A stretch of 64,000 nt of DNA, from NCBI GenBank assembly GCA_033032865.1, contig JAWHQI010000019.1, forward strand, positions 14,488,001 to 14,552,000, read 5' to 3'. The translations under genes and the position numbers were made by a program. This document shows positions 34,734 through 46,272 of the stretch, piece after piece. The notes under the pieces are model-generated. The model was not told the origin of the DNA. It searched no databases and saw only the letters and a program-made list of their open reading frames with translations. The number at the start of each line of letters is the position of its first letter. Within the stretch, counting starts at the first letter, position 1. Source of the stretch: Dactylorhiza incarnata. Taxonomy: Eukaryota > Streptophyta > Magnoliopsida > Asparagales > Orchidaceae.

Positions 34734-34894
34734 ACACCTCTTTGGGTAACTAAATTCTGTTGAACCTTCATTTATATTAATCAGAAGCTTTTGTTTGGTG
34801 TCATTATTGTTGATTGCATATTTGCTTGTACTCAACTTTATTATTCAGTATGGTTAAAATCACATAAAATATTTATATAATTTGTTATGATAAA

Positions 34895-34905
34895 TAGGGG
34901 GAGGT
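34895..34905 (+). other. Polypurine tract of element I
   Basis: AGGGGGAGGT directly precedes the LTR start TGTTGGG. Confidence 0.8.
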
Positions 34906-36350
34906 TGTTGGGAAAAAACACCCTTTAATTTATCTTACAAATTATGTACAAGTGATTTCATTTTCTAGGATTAATTACACATGTTGTATAGAGAGGGTAA
35001 TTTGGTCATTAGATGTCTTAGGATGTCAAACTCTCATTAGGGTGTCAAATACCAGTCCAAAAGAGTCTAAACTTCAGTTGAGTTAAATATGTGTCGAATA
35101 GAAGTCGATGTAGCTTCGACTGCAAGTCGAAGTAACTTCAAATAGAAGTAAGAATAACTCAGAGTGGAAGTCGATGTACAAGTTGAAATTAACATAACAT
35201 CAAAATGTATTCGATGCAGAAGATAGAGTCAGTCGAAGCAACAATTGAAGTCGACGCAACCTGGACTTATATTCAACGCAGAAGGAAGTGCTCTGAGTTC
35301 TGGATTTAATCTCGACGGATACATCGATAAGTATTCGACGCAACGTTGACTGCAGAGTCCATTTGTAAACAAAGGAGAATTTTGAAGCAACTTCCATTAG
35401 AACTCAGAGGTGTGTCGATAAGAAGGCAAATATATTTGATGTTATTTCGAATACAGACAGAATTAGAAATCTTTCTATATTCTTTTCTAAAGATGATTCA
35501 GAAGTTATATATGGAATTGATTGATTTGTAATGGGTCGATTATATCCAAGAATGGAAAGAAAGACTCCAGAGATCAGTAAAGACATTTCTGGAAGATATT
35601 CAAAAAGAGATTGACAGGTAGTCAATAAAAATAGAAAGAGAATATTATTATTCCTTGGACATTCCTATTTGGGATACAGCTGAAGAGGAAAAGAATTAAA
35701 ATTCTATTCGACAGAAGAATAAGGAGATTGAGGAAGACTAAGAAGATAAGCAATTCAATTATTCTTTTATCTTATTCCTGGAGCTCCCTCTTTGACAACA
35801 TAACAAATCTCTTTATAGGAATCATAAAAAGCTTCCTCTTTTTCTTCTTCTTCTTCTTCTTCTTCTCCTACAACAAGAAGACTAAAGAAATTCAGAGATT
35901 CTGTGACTAAAAGCTAGAACATTCCTTGCATCTCTCTTTTTCAGCAATGATGCATTTACTGGAATAATGGCCTGTGAACACCACTATGTGCCTGAATTCT
36001 CAGTGATTGCTGAAGGAGGATTCAACCAGAAGATTCTTCTTCATATTCTTCTTTTCACTTTTACCATTCTTTCTTTTTTGTAATGTGAGTAAAGAGTCCT
36101 TAGAATCCCTCTTCAAAGGATTCAGTGGTTCAAGATCTCCTTACAAAAAGATCTAATTTGGTTCTAAGAGTCTCCTTATCAAAAGACTCAGTTGTTCTAA
36201 ATCTCCTTATCAAAGGACTCAATGGTTGGTTATAAGAGCCTCCTTACCAAAAGACTTAGTGGTTCTAAGAGTCTCCTTATCAAAAGACTCGGGCACTGGA
36301 TAGTCTATTCCTACTAAAGTGGTAGAAGAGTGGATGTGCCCAATTGTTGG
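34906..36350 (+). repeat. Element I 3' LTR
   Basis: Starts TGTTGGGAAAA after the PPT. The right end is approximate: GAACA near 36356 is a candidate, but no second LTR or TSD is available. It holds degenerate GTCGA/TCGAC motifs (about 35090-35350), a TTC microsatellite (35838-35866) and four imperfect repeats of GAGTCTCCTTATCAAAAGACTC (about 36090-36300), itself an imperfect inverted repeat. Confidence 0.7.
35838..35866. repeat. (TTC)n microsatellite
   Basis: A near-perfect CTT/TTC run inside the LTR of element I. Confidence 0.95.
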
Positions 36351-36914
36351 GGAACAACTATAGATTTTGTCTCATCTGCGTGTTAATTTTCTGGGTTGTC
36401 CCTTTTTTATTTCTGCATTTCTGTGCTTATTTTATTCGGGATTGGATAGCTGAGTGCATAGTTTTTAGAATTGTTTCATTGTTCTGCGGTGTCTGATAAT
36501 CATGCATTTGTTAATCATGCATTTGTGATTATGTTGGTGGTTTTTACATCTGTGGTGCGCTGAGTTTATTTCTTCCCTGCTGCTTGTTGTGTGTTTGTGC
36601 CGTCCTAGCTATTGCTAGGAGCGTGCTTGGTGAATAGATGATTGTGACCCTCATTGTTCTTCCATCCGCTCCATTGCCCATTTGGCTAATCCATCCAAGC
36701 GACGTGGTGACGTCGACTCTTATTTTATTTCCTGTTTATAGCTTAAAAACAAAATCACAAACCCTCCCCCCTCTCGGTTCGTTTCACCCTTGCAGTTATT
36801 TTCTTGAATAGTAATTCACACTCCCTACCTGCACTCCTCGAGAGATCGATACTTTGGAACTTGCTCCCATTTTTATTACTTGCGCGACCGGTGAACTTGT
36901 CATTTTGTGCATCA
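36351..36914 (+). repeat. Element G 5' LTR, left-truncated
   Basis: Ends GTGCATCA just before the primer site, like D1. Shared blocks with D and C LTRs are CTA.CTATTGCTAG..GCGTGC (about 36606-36632), GTGACCCTCATT (36645) and TTACTTGCGCGACCGGTGAAC (near 36876). No TGATGAGTCC start is present; the join with element I is near 36350. Confidence 0.65.
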
Positions 36915-36920
36915 TGTTTT

Positions 36921-36938
36921 TTGCGCCGTTGCCGGGGA
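36921..36938 (+). other. Primer-binding site of element G (tRNA-Asp)
   Basis: TTGCGCCGTTGCCGGGGA equals the tRNA-Asp complement except for G to T at the second base. Confidence 0.82.
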
Positions 36939-37023
36939 GTGCAACTGTTGTGTATTTTCTCTCGCCAGGAGAATAGTTGTAAGAGCGTTGTTTTCTTTTG
37001 ATTGTTTTGTGTTTTTTTGTGTT

Positions 37024-38470
37024 ATGGAAGGAGATAATCCAGATGAACCTGCTAGTGTTGATCTGGAGACGGAACGGGCTAGAAAAGCTCGTCTGCATGA
37101 GATTTCTTCAAGAGAGAGAGAGAAAGAGTTGAGGGTGTGGGCCAAGCTGGTATGGCCGAGGTGAAAGAATTCCTGATGATGAGGAAGTGGTCCGCCCTCG
37201 TGTGCGGACAATGCGTGATTTCACTACTCCTACTGTGGGGAGTGTCTATCCGGGGTTTGGCCCAAATACCATCAACAATCACTTTGAGATCAAGCCCGCC
37301 ATACTGAACATGATTCAGAATAACACATAGTTCTCCGAGCTGCCGAGTAAAGACCCCCATCTTCACATTGCAGAGTTCTCGGATATCTGCGGTACTTTCC
37401 ACTATGTTGGGATCACTGATGAGGTGGTCAAGCTCAGGATGTTCCTTTTTCTTTAAGGGATAAAGCTAAGGCATGGCTACATACTATCCCCTTAGGACCG
37501 CTGCCACTTGGGAGGCCCTCTCTTCAAAATTCATGTCAAAGTTCCACCCTATGGACAAGATGGTGATTTCCAGGCGAGAGATTGCTACCTTCAGACAGCT
37601 GGATCTGGAGTCATTATCCGAAGCATGGGAGAGGTTTGCGGAACTGCTACGCAGATGCCAATAACACGGTTGTGAGTCCTGGAATGTAGTGGAAATCTTC
37701 TATTTTGCTATTGAACCTAACTATAGGGCAATGATCAACGCTGCTACGGGTGGAACGATTATGAATCTAACTCCAGAAGAGGCTTTTAGGATTATTCGTG
37801 ATACTGCTTCACATAGTACTTATTGGACGGCTGGAAGGAATGCACCAAGGGGTGCCAGGAATTTATTTGAGGTAAATGCAGTCATGCCACAAAGGGAAAC
37901 TACACAGCAGGTGTCTGATAATATGGTGATGCTATCAAGATCAACTCCTTCCCCCGCTCAAGTGATGGCAATCACTTGTCAAGGTTGTGCAAACCCCATG
38001 CATCATGCCTACGAGTGCACCGCAGGTGAGCAACCCTCTGATTTTTTGAATACTTCTTTTGATGAGTGTGTAAATTTCTTAAATAGTCAAAACCGGTCAG
38101 TGCCATTTAATAATACGTATAACCCGGGTGAGAGAAATCATCCGAATTTTTCATGGAATCAAAATGCTCCTGGCCAACGATGGCAAGGGGGCCAGAATCA
38201 ATTTGATTCTCAAGCCTCCAGTAGCCAGCCGCGGCCACCACACCCGGGTTATGCATAACCTGCACCACCCTAGAGGAAGAGTGCCTTAGAAGAAATGCTG
38301 GAGAAGTTCGTCGATCTAGCACAAACTAGTATGGCTAATCAGACTGCTTCCATGAGAAATTTGGAGACGCAAGTTGGCCAGCTGGCCCAAGTGCTCTCTG
38401 AGTGCACTCAGGGCGCTCTTCCTAGTAATACTGAAAAAAAATCCCCGAGAGCAAGGAAAGAGCATCTCAT
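37024..38470 (+). pseudogene. Element G gag
   Basis: ATG at 37024 opens an Arg/Glu-rich start that ends at 37164. The capsid part continues in another frame ([41 protein letters not shown]) with a TAG near 37330 and another stop near 37455, then YEAWERF-like SEAWERFAELLRRC (about 37620-37660) and the frame 37689-38258 with a CX2CX4HX4C knuckle (CQGCANPMHHAYEC, about 37977-38018). A helical segment (MRNLETQVGQLAQVLSE) follows at about 38352-38402. The wording is characteristic of Athila/Tat Gag, which builds the particle. At least two stops and several frame changes are present. Confidence 0.85.
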
Positions 38471-38892
38471 ATGCGAATGGTTGCCAAAAAGACACGTGTG
38501 TAGTTAAGTGCAAAATCAACGATGTTGAAACTCCAGCACTATGCGATTCTGGATCGTCACGCAACATTCTTGCTCTGCAAGATGTTGCAAAATTGAATTT
38601 GAATATGAAAACGGATGATCGGATTTTGCTAGTGCTGGCTAATTGTACTTTGGTTGATACTGAAGGTGAGGTGAAGGATGTTTGTGTTAGTGTGGATGGG
38701 ACGGAGTTCATCACTAACTTCCAGGTTTTGGAACCAATGGATAATGAATCTATCCTGATTTTGGGTGTCCCGTTCCTGAAAGAGAGTGGGGCAACCCTCA
38801 ATTTACTAACGGGCATGCAACCGTATCTCCTAAGGTTGAGCAAGATCTACTCTCTCCAAGTGCCATTAAGGCTAACAGTGAGTCTGAGATAA
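38374..38892 (+). pseudogene. Element G aspartic protease
   Basis: A 172-aa frame containing the catalytic DSG in ALCDSGSSRNIL (near 38540-38575) and the flap/second-half motif ILILGVPFLKESGATLN. It would cut the polyprotein. The frame overlaps the gag end in another phase and stops soon after the protease. RT, expected next, is absent. Confidence 0.85.
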
Positions 38893-40590
38893 TTCCTGAT
38901 TTATATTTATTGGGAGCTGATGATAGTTTTAGTGTTATGGTGAACAGGGAAATTTGTGTCAAAAAGTGCAAGGAAGTTGAAGAACTCATGGAGGAAACTG
39001 AGGTGGATAAAGCAGTAAAGAGATGTGGAGGTCTGCATAGGTGGATGAATGGTGCTGCTACTGCCGTTGCTTACATGGCAAATGTGGAATCATCTGAAAC
39101 TTCTTTACGTGTGAACAATAAATGTAAAACTTTAAAACAGGTGTGATGGGAAGATCTTTCACCCACTGGGGAGGAAGAAATGAAGCCCCTAGTTGAGAAG
39201 GGTGTTACCAAGACTTTTTCTGAGCGAGCGGCTGATGCTCATTGGCGATCGTCTTCCGTGGAAAAATTGAAGTGGGAGAAATTGGAGCACAGGGCTCACC
39301 GGTTCGCCATCAAACATGCAACGAAAGAGGCGTGGGGTAGGGGAGATAACTCTCCCTTGGACCTAAAATCTTTCACCTCTTCTCCTTTTCATGTATCGGG
39401 GGAGGATCATTGCAAATTGGCATATAGCTGAGGTGTGGCAAACCCTTTGAGGTTCTTCTGTTTCGCTTCGGTCAATGTTGTTATTTTGTGTCGTTGGTTT
39501 AGTTTTTGTGCTATTTTATTTCTATGAGATTTTGTTTGGGTTAAATACACTTGTTGTTATTGCTTAATACAGGTATTAAGTCTAGCTTAAGGACGGGAAA
39601 GAAAAGCGCAGCTGGGAGACAACCCAATTCTTCTATTTTATTGTGCTTTTATGTTTTTAGTTGAATATTATATATGCTTTGCTAGGAGTTTCTTTCCTGT
39701 AGGTGTGTGGCAATTATCGTGTTCGGTTGAGGCTGCAGCTCTGTTTGAGTATATACGCCAATCTTCTGGTATGCTCACTTCTGAGCATTGGGTAACTTCT
39801 CTTCGCCTAGCTATTATTGTAGTTTTTTTTATATATATCCTGTATTAAAATGTGTGGATTAAGTCTGGGGGAGAGCTACTGTATTTGTCACCCTTTGCAC
39901 GCACTCTATGTCATTGCATGCTAGAAGTTTTTTAGTTCATTTATTTAGTATTGTTTATCTCTGCAGAACACCACAGCACCCTCGTGAGTGCACATGTAAT
40001 CGTAGGTGCGTTACGCGTTCAAACTCATTTCTTATGCGTGATTTGGAAATTCTCTATGCTAGTTTAGGATTGTGAGCTGGAATAGAATGTCGACTCATGT
40101 AGTGCTCCTAGTCGAGTGCTCATGGTTTGCTTAGAAATCGGTGTAAAGTAGATTTCACTTTTTTACTTTTAGTTTTATATTTTTCTACTAGTGTAAATGT
40201 TCTTTACTTTACTCAAAATTGGTGAATCCAGTGTGAATCAAACAGTAGCATAGGGATGTGTGTAAAGTATCGTTAGATGCGTATTACTCGAGTCGGTAGG
40301 AAGGATAATCTTTCTTGGGGGCTAAGAACTTGCCCCAAGCGATTATTGAAGCATGGGCATAGGATAGTTCATTTTCATGAGAGTGACGTAGGACATCATT
40401 TTGGCCCGGTTGAGCCTTTGTGCTACTCCTGATGTCTCCCCTCGTTAACCACTTGTGCCTACCCCTTTCTCTTGATTCAGCTCCACGTTTTTATCACCAA
40501 AGACTAAACGTCGATCCTAGTCGCATAACCCAAATCTGAGCTCTTTTCGTGTTTTACTTTCATTCTTGGGGTATTGATGTATTGAAGCCG
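38893..40590 (+). other. Element G region in place of RT, RNase H and integrase
   Basis: Two short frames (38910-39146 and 39180-39431) follow the protease: Lys/Glu-rich, Trp-containing, not recognised. From 39440 to 40590 there is nothing coding. TTAAGTCTGGGGGAGAG at 39859 is PPT-like. 40380-40590 matches the 3' region of D. Confidence 0.65.
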
Positions 40591-40604
40591 AGCGGATAGT
40601 GACA

Positions 40605-41424
40605 CGAAGAAGACGGTCCATTGGGAGGTAGTGACAGCCCTCCTCTACGCCGGACATAGTTGCGGACCTAGCTTGGACGCGGATTGACAACCTTGCGATT
40701 CCAACCGTGAATCCCAACGAGCCTTCGAATTCGGTCGATTTCTTACTCTCTTTCAAATTGTAATGATATTATAGGGTAGGTTCTTGTATTTTTGGATTTT
40801 ATGCACAATGATCTCTAATTGCAATGTTTATTTCATATTTCTATGAAACCATTTGGTTATTTGTGTATATGCGATGTGCCACAACTTCATCCACCACTCC
40901 ATCCACTAGGTTCGTGTGCCACACTAGCAATTGCTAGTGGCGTGCTTGTCGACGAGGTGCTTGCGACCCTCACTCCGCATGCCTACTCGCCCATCCGCCT
41001 AGTGAAGCGTGGCATAGCAGCCCGTGTAATCCATGCGCCTAACGAAGCAGCTCGCTCAAGGCCTGCACAGTTCGATTCCTCTTGCCTACTCGTTCATCCG
41101 CCCTTGTGAAGCAGCGCGCTCAAGGCCCACCTTGCCTCTATTCTACCAAGCGAAGCATTGCATAGCGGCATTGCATAGGAGTAGTTGTAGTTATTTTTCC
41201 TTTATTTTCCAGAAGCCAAATCAACTCTCCCGCATTCCATCCGAATTAAGGTCTTCAATCTCAAGTCCTTCCTCAAAAGTAAACGCCACCTTACTGTGTT
41301 CCTTCGAGATCGATACTTGGGGATTCACTCCCACATTTTATATTACTTGAACGATCGGTACACTTCCGTTTCGTGCCGCAGTCTAGCTACCGCCTATAGC
41401 GGTTTGTGAGATTTGCACATCAGT
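40605..41424 (+). repeat. C/solo-family LTR, 5' truncated, plus orientation
   Basis: From GAAGAAGACGGTCCATTGGGAGG onward it matches the reverse complement of the solo LTR at 46273-47686 and of C, ending GCGGTTTGTGAGATTTGCACATCA. The first 0.6 kb of the LTR, the palindromic array and the PPT are missing, so the internal region is joined directly to mid-LTR. Confidence 0.75.
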
Positions 41425-41455
41425 TCGAGTCCGGAAACCTCGCTTTGATACCACA
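41425..41455 (-). other. tRNA-iMet-like primer-site tract at an inversion junction
   Basis: On the minus strand TGGTATCAAAGCGAGGTTTCC resembles the initiator tRNA-Met complement. It sits between an LTR end in plus orientation and a PPT (CACCCCCAGACTTA, 41454-41467) belonging to minus-strand internal sequence. Confidence 0.55.
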
Positions 41456-42120
41456 CCCCCAGACTTATCTGTTTGCGCGTCCCGAGCAAACTACTCTCGG
41501 CGGACGGGAAAAACAAAGGTTAGAAAGGTGATTGTGGCTAGGAGTAGTATGCGAAATCAAATAATCATGTTCATAAAATTCTTGTAGAAGAAATTTCTAC
41601 TATGCAAAGTAATTTACAAATATCTAAAATAGTAAATAAGAGATTAGTTTACTCAAGAGCTGAACCAAGTGTGATCTGCCAGTCACGTGTAGGGAGAATG
41701 TAGGGAAGCGCTCAGATGAGTATTTCGAAAAATACGGGATACGGAACTAACTACACCAAAATCCATCGGTGTCGGGAGCCATAAGCTCGCACTTTCGCAC
41801 TCTCTCCACAGCATTAGGTAAAACTACACACAAGTCAATAGGGCTTGCGGGTAAATATGTGGCTTAGGTTGCGGTAGGATATACAATGATAAACTCGGAG
41901 GCTAATGCACCTAACGCATTTGAGCAATACAACTTGTAAACCCCCGCAAATAAAGCTAATGTGTTCATCGCCAACACCAAATATAAAGTAATTCTTATCA
42001 AACAATTCAGAATTTCTGAATTAGAATATAAAGCTCAGAATTTTTTTCTTTTGGAGCATTGTATTTTCAATTTTTAGCTCACAAATACTTTTTCAGTTTT
42101 TTTTAATTTTTCAAGAGAAG
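41456..42120 (-). mobile_element. C-like internal 3' fragment, inverted
   Basis: CACCCCCAGACTTATCTGTTTGCGCGTCCCGAGCAAAC matches the sequence at 17160-17200 of element C and continues with the same block order (ACTAAAATCCATC.GTCGGGA.CCATAAGC near 41757-41790). No coding frame. The right boundary with element F is near 42120. Confidence 0.75.
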
Positions 42121-42649
42121 ACTTTAGATGGCATCAAAGTACGCTCTTCCTCAACTGATGAATGCTATGACTTCAGGTCAAAGGACCATAAACACCATTG
42201 TCACTTGAGACCTACTTGTGACACGTTCATATAACAATCCACAAAGTAGTCTCACGGGGGGTCTGTCCAGTACAACTTGTTCTTAACAAGTACCCATGTG
42301 ATGACTTGATATCACAATATCATGACCTATGAGAACCGGTCATCAGTCAACGCACATGCTAGTCTCAATGTATCATCATCGCCCTTAACTTCTAAGATGA
42401 TACTCCGACCAGGGACCATTTAAGAATGAAGCTCCTTATAAACATAGGCTCTCACATTCAAGTCACGTACTTGAATTCCTATGGAAGCAAACACTCTAAG
42501 GGAATTTATTATGCTAATTAATCTTATCAGATAGATATAAATGACATAATAAAAGAATTTGCCATAAATATAAAATGAAATACATAGTACATATTACAAT
42601 TCATCCAATGAACAAACAACCAACAAATATGCAATCCACAAGGCTCCCA
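42121..42649 (-). other. Element F 3' untranslated region
   Basis: Non-coding. On the minus strand a purine stretch GTTAGTGGGAGCC lies just after the pol stop. TGTTGG (42635, minus strand) might be taken for an LTR start but does not match the 5' LTR. Confidence 0.6.
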
Positions 42650-43117
42650 CTAACGATAATCATTCAGGTATCTAATACCCATTGATCTAACATGACCATC
42701 ATGCTTCTTTTGCGCAAGAGGCTTTGTCAGTGGATCCGCTATATTTTCTTCAGTCGGTACTCTGCATATGCTCACATCTCCTCGATCGACAATCTCTCGA
42801 ATAAGATGGAAGCGCCGAAGTATGTGCTTGGAGCGCTGATGAGATCTAGGTTCCTTAGCTTGTGCAATTGCACCGTTGTTGTCACAGTAGAGAACTACGG
42901 GATCAACAATGCTAGGAACTACATCAAGCTCGCTGATGAATTTGCTAATCCATACAGCCTCCTTCGCCGCATTCGCTGCAGCGATATACTCGGCCTCAGT
43001 AGTAGAATCAGCAACTGTCTCTTGCTTGGAACTCTTCCAGCTTACAGCTCCTCCATTAAGGCAAAACACAAAACCTGACTGTGACTGAGTCATCTCTGTC
43101 AGTCCGGAAGCTTGCAT
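42650..43117 (-). pseudogene. Element F pol: RNase H
   Basis: The 155-aa frame carries the Copia RNase H signature SWKSSKQETVADSTTEAEYIAA, YCDNNGAI, HQRSKHILRRFHLIREIV and ADPLTKPL, ending near YLNDYR. It is out of phase with the RT frame upstream; a frameshift lies near 43060-43110. Confidence 0.92.
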
Positions 43118-44057
43118 CCGTGTAACCCTTTACAACGAGCTCTTCCTCTCCAATAAACACCAAGAACGTATCCTTAGTCCTTCTCAAGTACTTTAGGATA
43201 TTCTTGACTGCGATCCAGTGACCATCACCCGGATCAGACTGATACCTGCTAGTCATGCTTAAAGCATATGAGACATCGGTTCGAGTACATAACATTGCAT
43301 ACATGATTGATCCAATTGCCGAAGCATATGGAATCAACCTCATGCGGTCCTTATCTTCCAAAGATTTAGGACACTGGTCCTTAGAGAGACTCACACCATG
43401 TGACATGGGTAAGAATCCTTTCTTGGACTCAAGCATGTTGAACCGTTTCAACACCTTGTCAATGTACGTACTCTGGGTCAAACCTAGCAACTTCCTCGAT
43501 CTATCTCTATAGATCTTAATACCAAGTATGTAAGTCGCTTCACCCAAGTCTTTCATAGAAAAGCACTTCGCTAGGTTGTTCTTAACAACTTGTAGGGACG
43601 GAATGTCATTCCCGATCAACAGTATGTCATCTACATACAATATCAGGAAGACAATAATGCTCCCACTAATCTTCTTGTAAACACAAGGCTCATCTTCGTT
43701 TTTGATGAAACCAAACTCTTTGATTTTATCATCAAAACGTAGATTCCAACTTCGAGAAGCTTGTTTCAATCCATAAATGGATCGATTCAACTTGCATATT
43801 TTAGTGGTTTCATCTGGAGATACAAAACCCTCGGGTTGTGTCATATACACTTCCTCGAGGAGGTTTCCATTAAGGAAAGTCATTTTGACATCCATTTGCC
43901 AGATCTCGTTGTCATAATACGCAGCAATAGCAAGTATAATTCTGATGGACTTGACCATGGCCACAGGGGAAAAAGTCTCATCATAGTCAACATCATGAAT
44001 TTGCCTGAAACCTTTAGCCACCAGCCGGCCTTTGAATGTCTGTACATTCCCAACCAT
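43056..44057 (-). pseudogene. Element F pol: reverse transcriptase
   Basis: A 333-aa frame with LVAKGFRQIHDVDYDETFSPVA, MDVKMTFLNGNL, YMTQPEGF, YGLKQASRSWN, catalytic YVDDILLIG and LGIKIYRDR. It is in phase with the integrase frame (44097-45026), from which it is split by one TGA at 44097-44099. Confidence 0.93.
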
Positions 44058-44096
44058 GTCGGTCTTCTTCTTGAAGACCCATTTGCACCCTATGGG

Positions 44097-45026
44097 TCAT
44101 ACCCCTTCAGGTGGTTCCACCAAGGTCCAAACTTGGTTTGTGTACATGGAGTCCATTTCAGATTTCATGGCCTCAAGCCACTTCTCGGAGTCAGGTCCAT
44201 TCATAGCCTCTTGGTAGGTTGCAGGCTCATCATCATGATCCATAAGCAACACACTACCTATTTGAGTCATGAGAAATCCATATCTCTCAGGCTCAAATCT
44301 TGGTCTACCAGATCTACGTAGGACTTGTGTTTCTTGAGCAGGCTCTCCATCTACAACTTCTTGTAGTCCTCGCTCAGGTTCCAATTCTGGTTCGTTCATT
44401 GTTTGTGGCTCTTGAACTTCTTCAAGTTCTACCTTTGCAGTCTTTCTGGATAAAAACTGTTTCTCCAAAAAGACACCAGTCCTTGCGACAAACACTTTGC
44501 CCTCAGACGGTAAGTAGAAGTAGTATCCTTTGGTTTCCCTAGGATACCCCACTAGATAACATTTATCCGATTTGGGTTCCAGCTTGACAGGCATTTGACG
44601 TCGCACGTATGCCTCACAACCCCAAATCTTGATGAACGACATACTAGGACGCTTCCCAGTCCATATCTCATATGGTGTCTTTAGAACCGTTTTCGTTGGA
44701 ACTCGATTTAGTGTGAAAGTAGCAGTCTCTAAAGCAAATCCCCAAAAGGAAACGGGCAAATCTGCATGACTCATCATCGACCGCACCATGTCCAACAAAG
44801 TATGATTCCTCCTCTCAGAAACACCATTATGTTGAGGTGTTCCGGGTGGAGTGAGCTGTGATACAATACCACACTCTTTCAGATGATCACGAAACTCATG
44901 ACTCAGATATTCGCCACCTCGATCAGATCGGAGTGCTTTTATCCTTTTTCCAAGCTGATTTTCTACTTCATTCTTAAACACTTTGAACTTTTCAAAGGTC
45001 TCGGATTTGTTCTTCATAAGAAACAC
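44097..45026 (-). pseudogene. Element F pol: integrase
   Basis: The 309-aa frame contains LRSDRGGEYLS (second catalytic Asp), PQHNGVSERRNHTLLDM (catalytic Glu), FWGFALETATFTLNRVPTK, GKRPSMSFIKIWGCEAYV and the start of RT. The first catalytic Asp (HSDVCGPM) is in the next frame (45014-46294), so at least one frameshift lies near 45026-45080. Confidence 0.92.
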
Positions 45027-46267
45027 GTATCCGAATCTACTGAAATCATCAGTAAATGTAACGAAGTAGTAAACCCACCTCTAGCTATAGAACTCATGGG
45101 TCCGCATACATCACTATGTATTATACCCAAGAGATCATTAGCCCTCTTATTACGACTAGTGAAAGGAGCTTTCGTCATCTTGCCTAATAAACATGACTCG
45201 CATCTCTCAAATGATTCATAATCAAATGAGTCCAGTAGTCCATCTTTATGGAGCTTGGATATGCGTTTCTCGTTTATATGGCCTAAACGACAATGCCAAA
45301 GGTACGTAGGATTCGAATCATTTGTTTTTAGTCTTTTAGTATTTTCTATGTTATAGATCGGATGGTCTAAGTTCAAAACATATAAACCATTAAACATTTG
45401 GGCTACGCCATAACAAACATCATTCTTATAAATAGAACAACAATTGTTCTTAATTACGAAAGAAAAACCAATCATGTCCAAACATGAAATAGAAATAATG
45501 TTTCTAGTTATGGCGGGAACATAATAACAATTATCAAGTTCTATTACAAGCCCTGTGGGCAAAGAAAGACAGTAAACACCAACGGCGACGGCAGCAACTC
45601 TTGCTCCATTCCCTACGCGCAGATCTACCTCCCCTTTACCCAGCATTCTTCTCCTTCTCAGTTCCTGCACATTTATACAAATGTGAGAACCACATCCGGT
45701 ATCCAATACCCAGGATGAAGGAGCAGAAAGGTTTATCTCTATAACATAAATACCTGAAGTGGAAGTCATACTTCCCTTCTTCTTCTGCAGATCTTCTAGA
45801 TACTGAGGACAGTTCCTCCTCCAGTGCCCTCCCTTACCACAATGGTGGCACTTCCCTTCCTTAGCCAATCCTTTCCTTTTCAGTGTTGAAGACTTGGGAT
45901 CAAGATGTGACTTAGGTCCTACCTTAGTCTTCTTGGTTCCCTTGACCTTGCCCTTGCCTTTATGCACCATCAGTATGGGGCTAGCAGGCTTGGTCTTCTT
46001 CATATTGATCTCGGCAGTTCTTAACATGCCTAGGAGCTCGGGCAGTGTCTTGTCAATTTCATTCATATTGTAATTTAAGACAAACTGCTCGTAACTGTCC
46101 GGCAACGATTGCAGGATCAGATCAGTGGCCAACTCTTGGCTCAAAGGAAACCCCAGTCTTTCAAGGCTCTCTATATACCCAATCATCTTGAGTACGTGAG
46201 TTCCTACTTGGTCTCGAGCTCCCATCTTACACTGAAATAACGCCCTGGATATATCGAACCTCTCTTG
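45014..46267 (-). pseudogene. Element F gag C-terminus, protease, integrase start
   Basis: Gag continues from before the solo LTR (RALFQCKMGAR, GFPLSQELATDLILQSLP) to a CCHC knuckle (CHHCGKGGHWRRNC). The protease active site is WVLDTGCGSHIC. Integrase begins with LWHCRLGHINEKRI and CESCLLGK (HHCC finger) and HSDVCGPM. The first residues of this open frame (46268-46294) come from the solo LTR and TSD, not from gag. Confidence 0.9.
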
Positions 46268-46272
46268 GCGTG

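Larger units (their letters stand above)
30782..36350 (+). mobile_element. Element I: decayed SIRE-like Ty1/Copia element, 5' truncated
   Basis: Order on the plus strand: end of integrase, RT, RNase H, a long downstream region with a degenerate third ORF, PPT (34895-34905), LTR from 34906. The extra 2 kb between pol and PPT is the plan of SIRE/Maximus Copia elements. The 5' half is absent because the D insertion starts at 30782. Many stops and frameshifts show it is old. Confidence 0.85.
36351..41424 (+). mobile_element. Element G: Athila/Tat-like element lacking RT and integrase
   Basis: 5' LTR remnant to 36914, tRNA-Asp primer site (36921-36938), gag, protease, then about 1.7 kb without RT, RNase H or integrase, a PPT-like motif (39857-39872) and a 5'-truncated LTR (about 40605-41424). 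Gag is of Athila/Tat type. Several stops and frameshifts make it defective. The two LTR pieces are only distantly alike, so the right piece may belong to a sister family, joined by rearrangement. Confidence 0.75.

Noticed and set aside
30782..34900. Integrated plant pararetrovirus
   Set aside because: Integrase and Copia domain order are present and there is no movement or virion-associated protein.
41425..41455. A tRNA gene
   Set aside because: Only a T-arm/acceptor-like 3' end is present; D-arm, anticodon arm and promoter boxes are missing.
42635..42640. TGTTGG on the minus strand as the 3' LTR start of element F
   Set aside because: Following bases do not match the F 5' LTR start on the same strand (TGTTGGAGTTTC); no second LTR could be confirmed.
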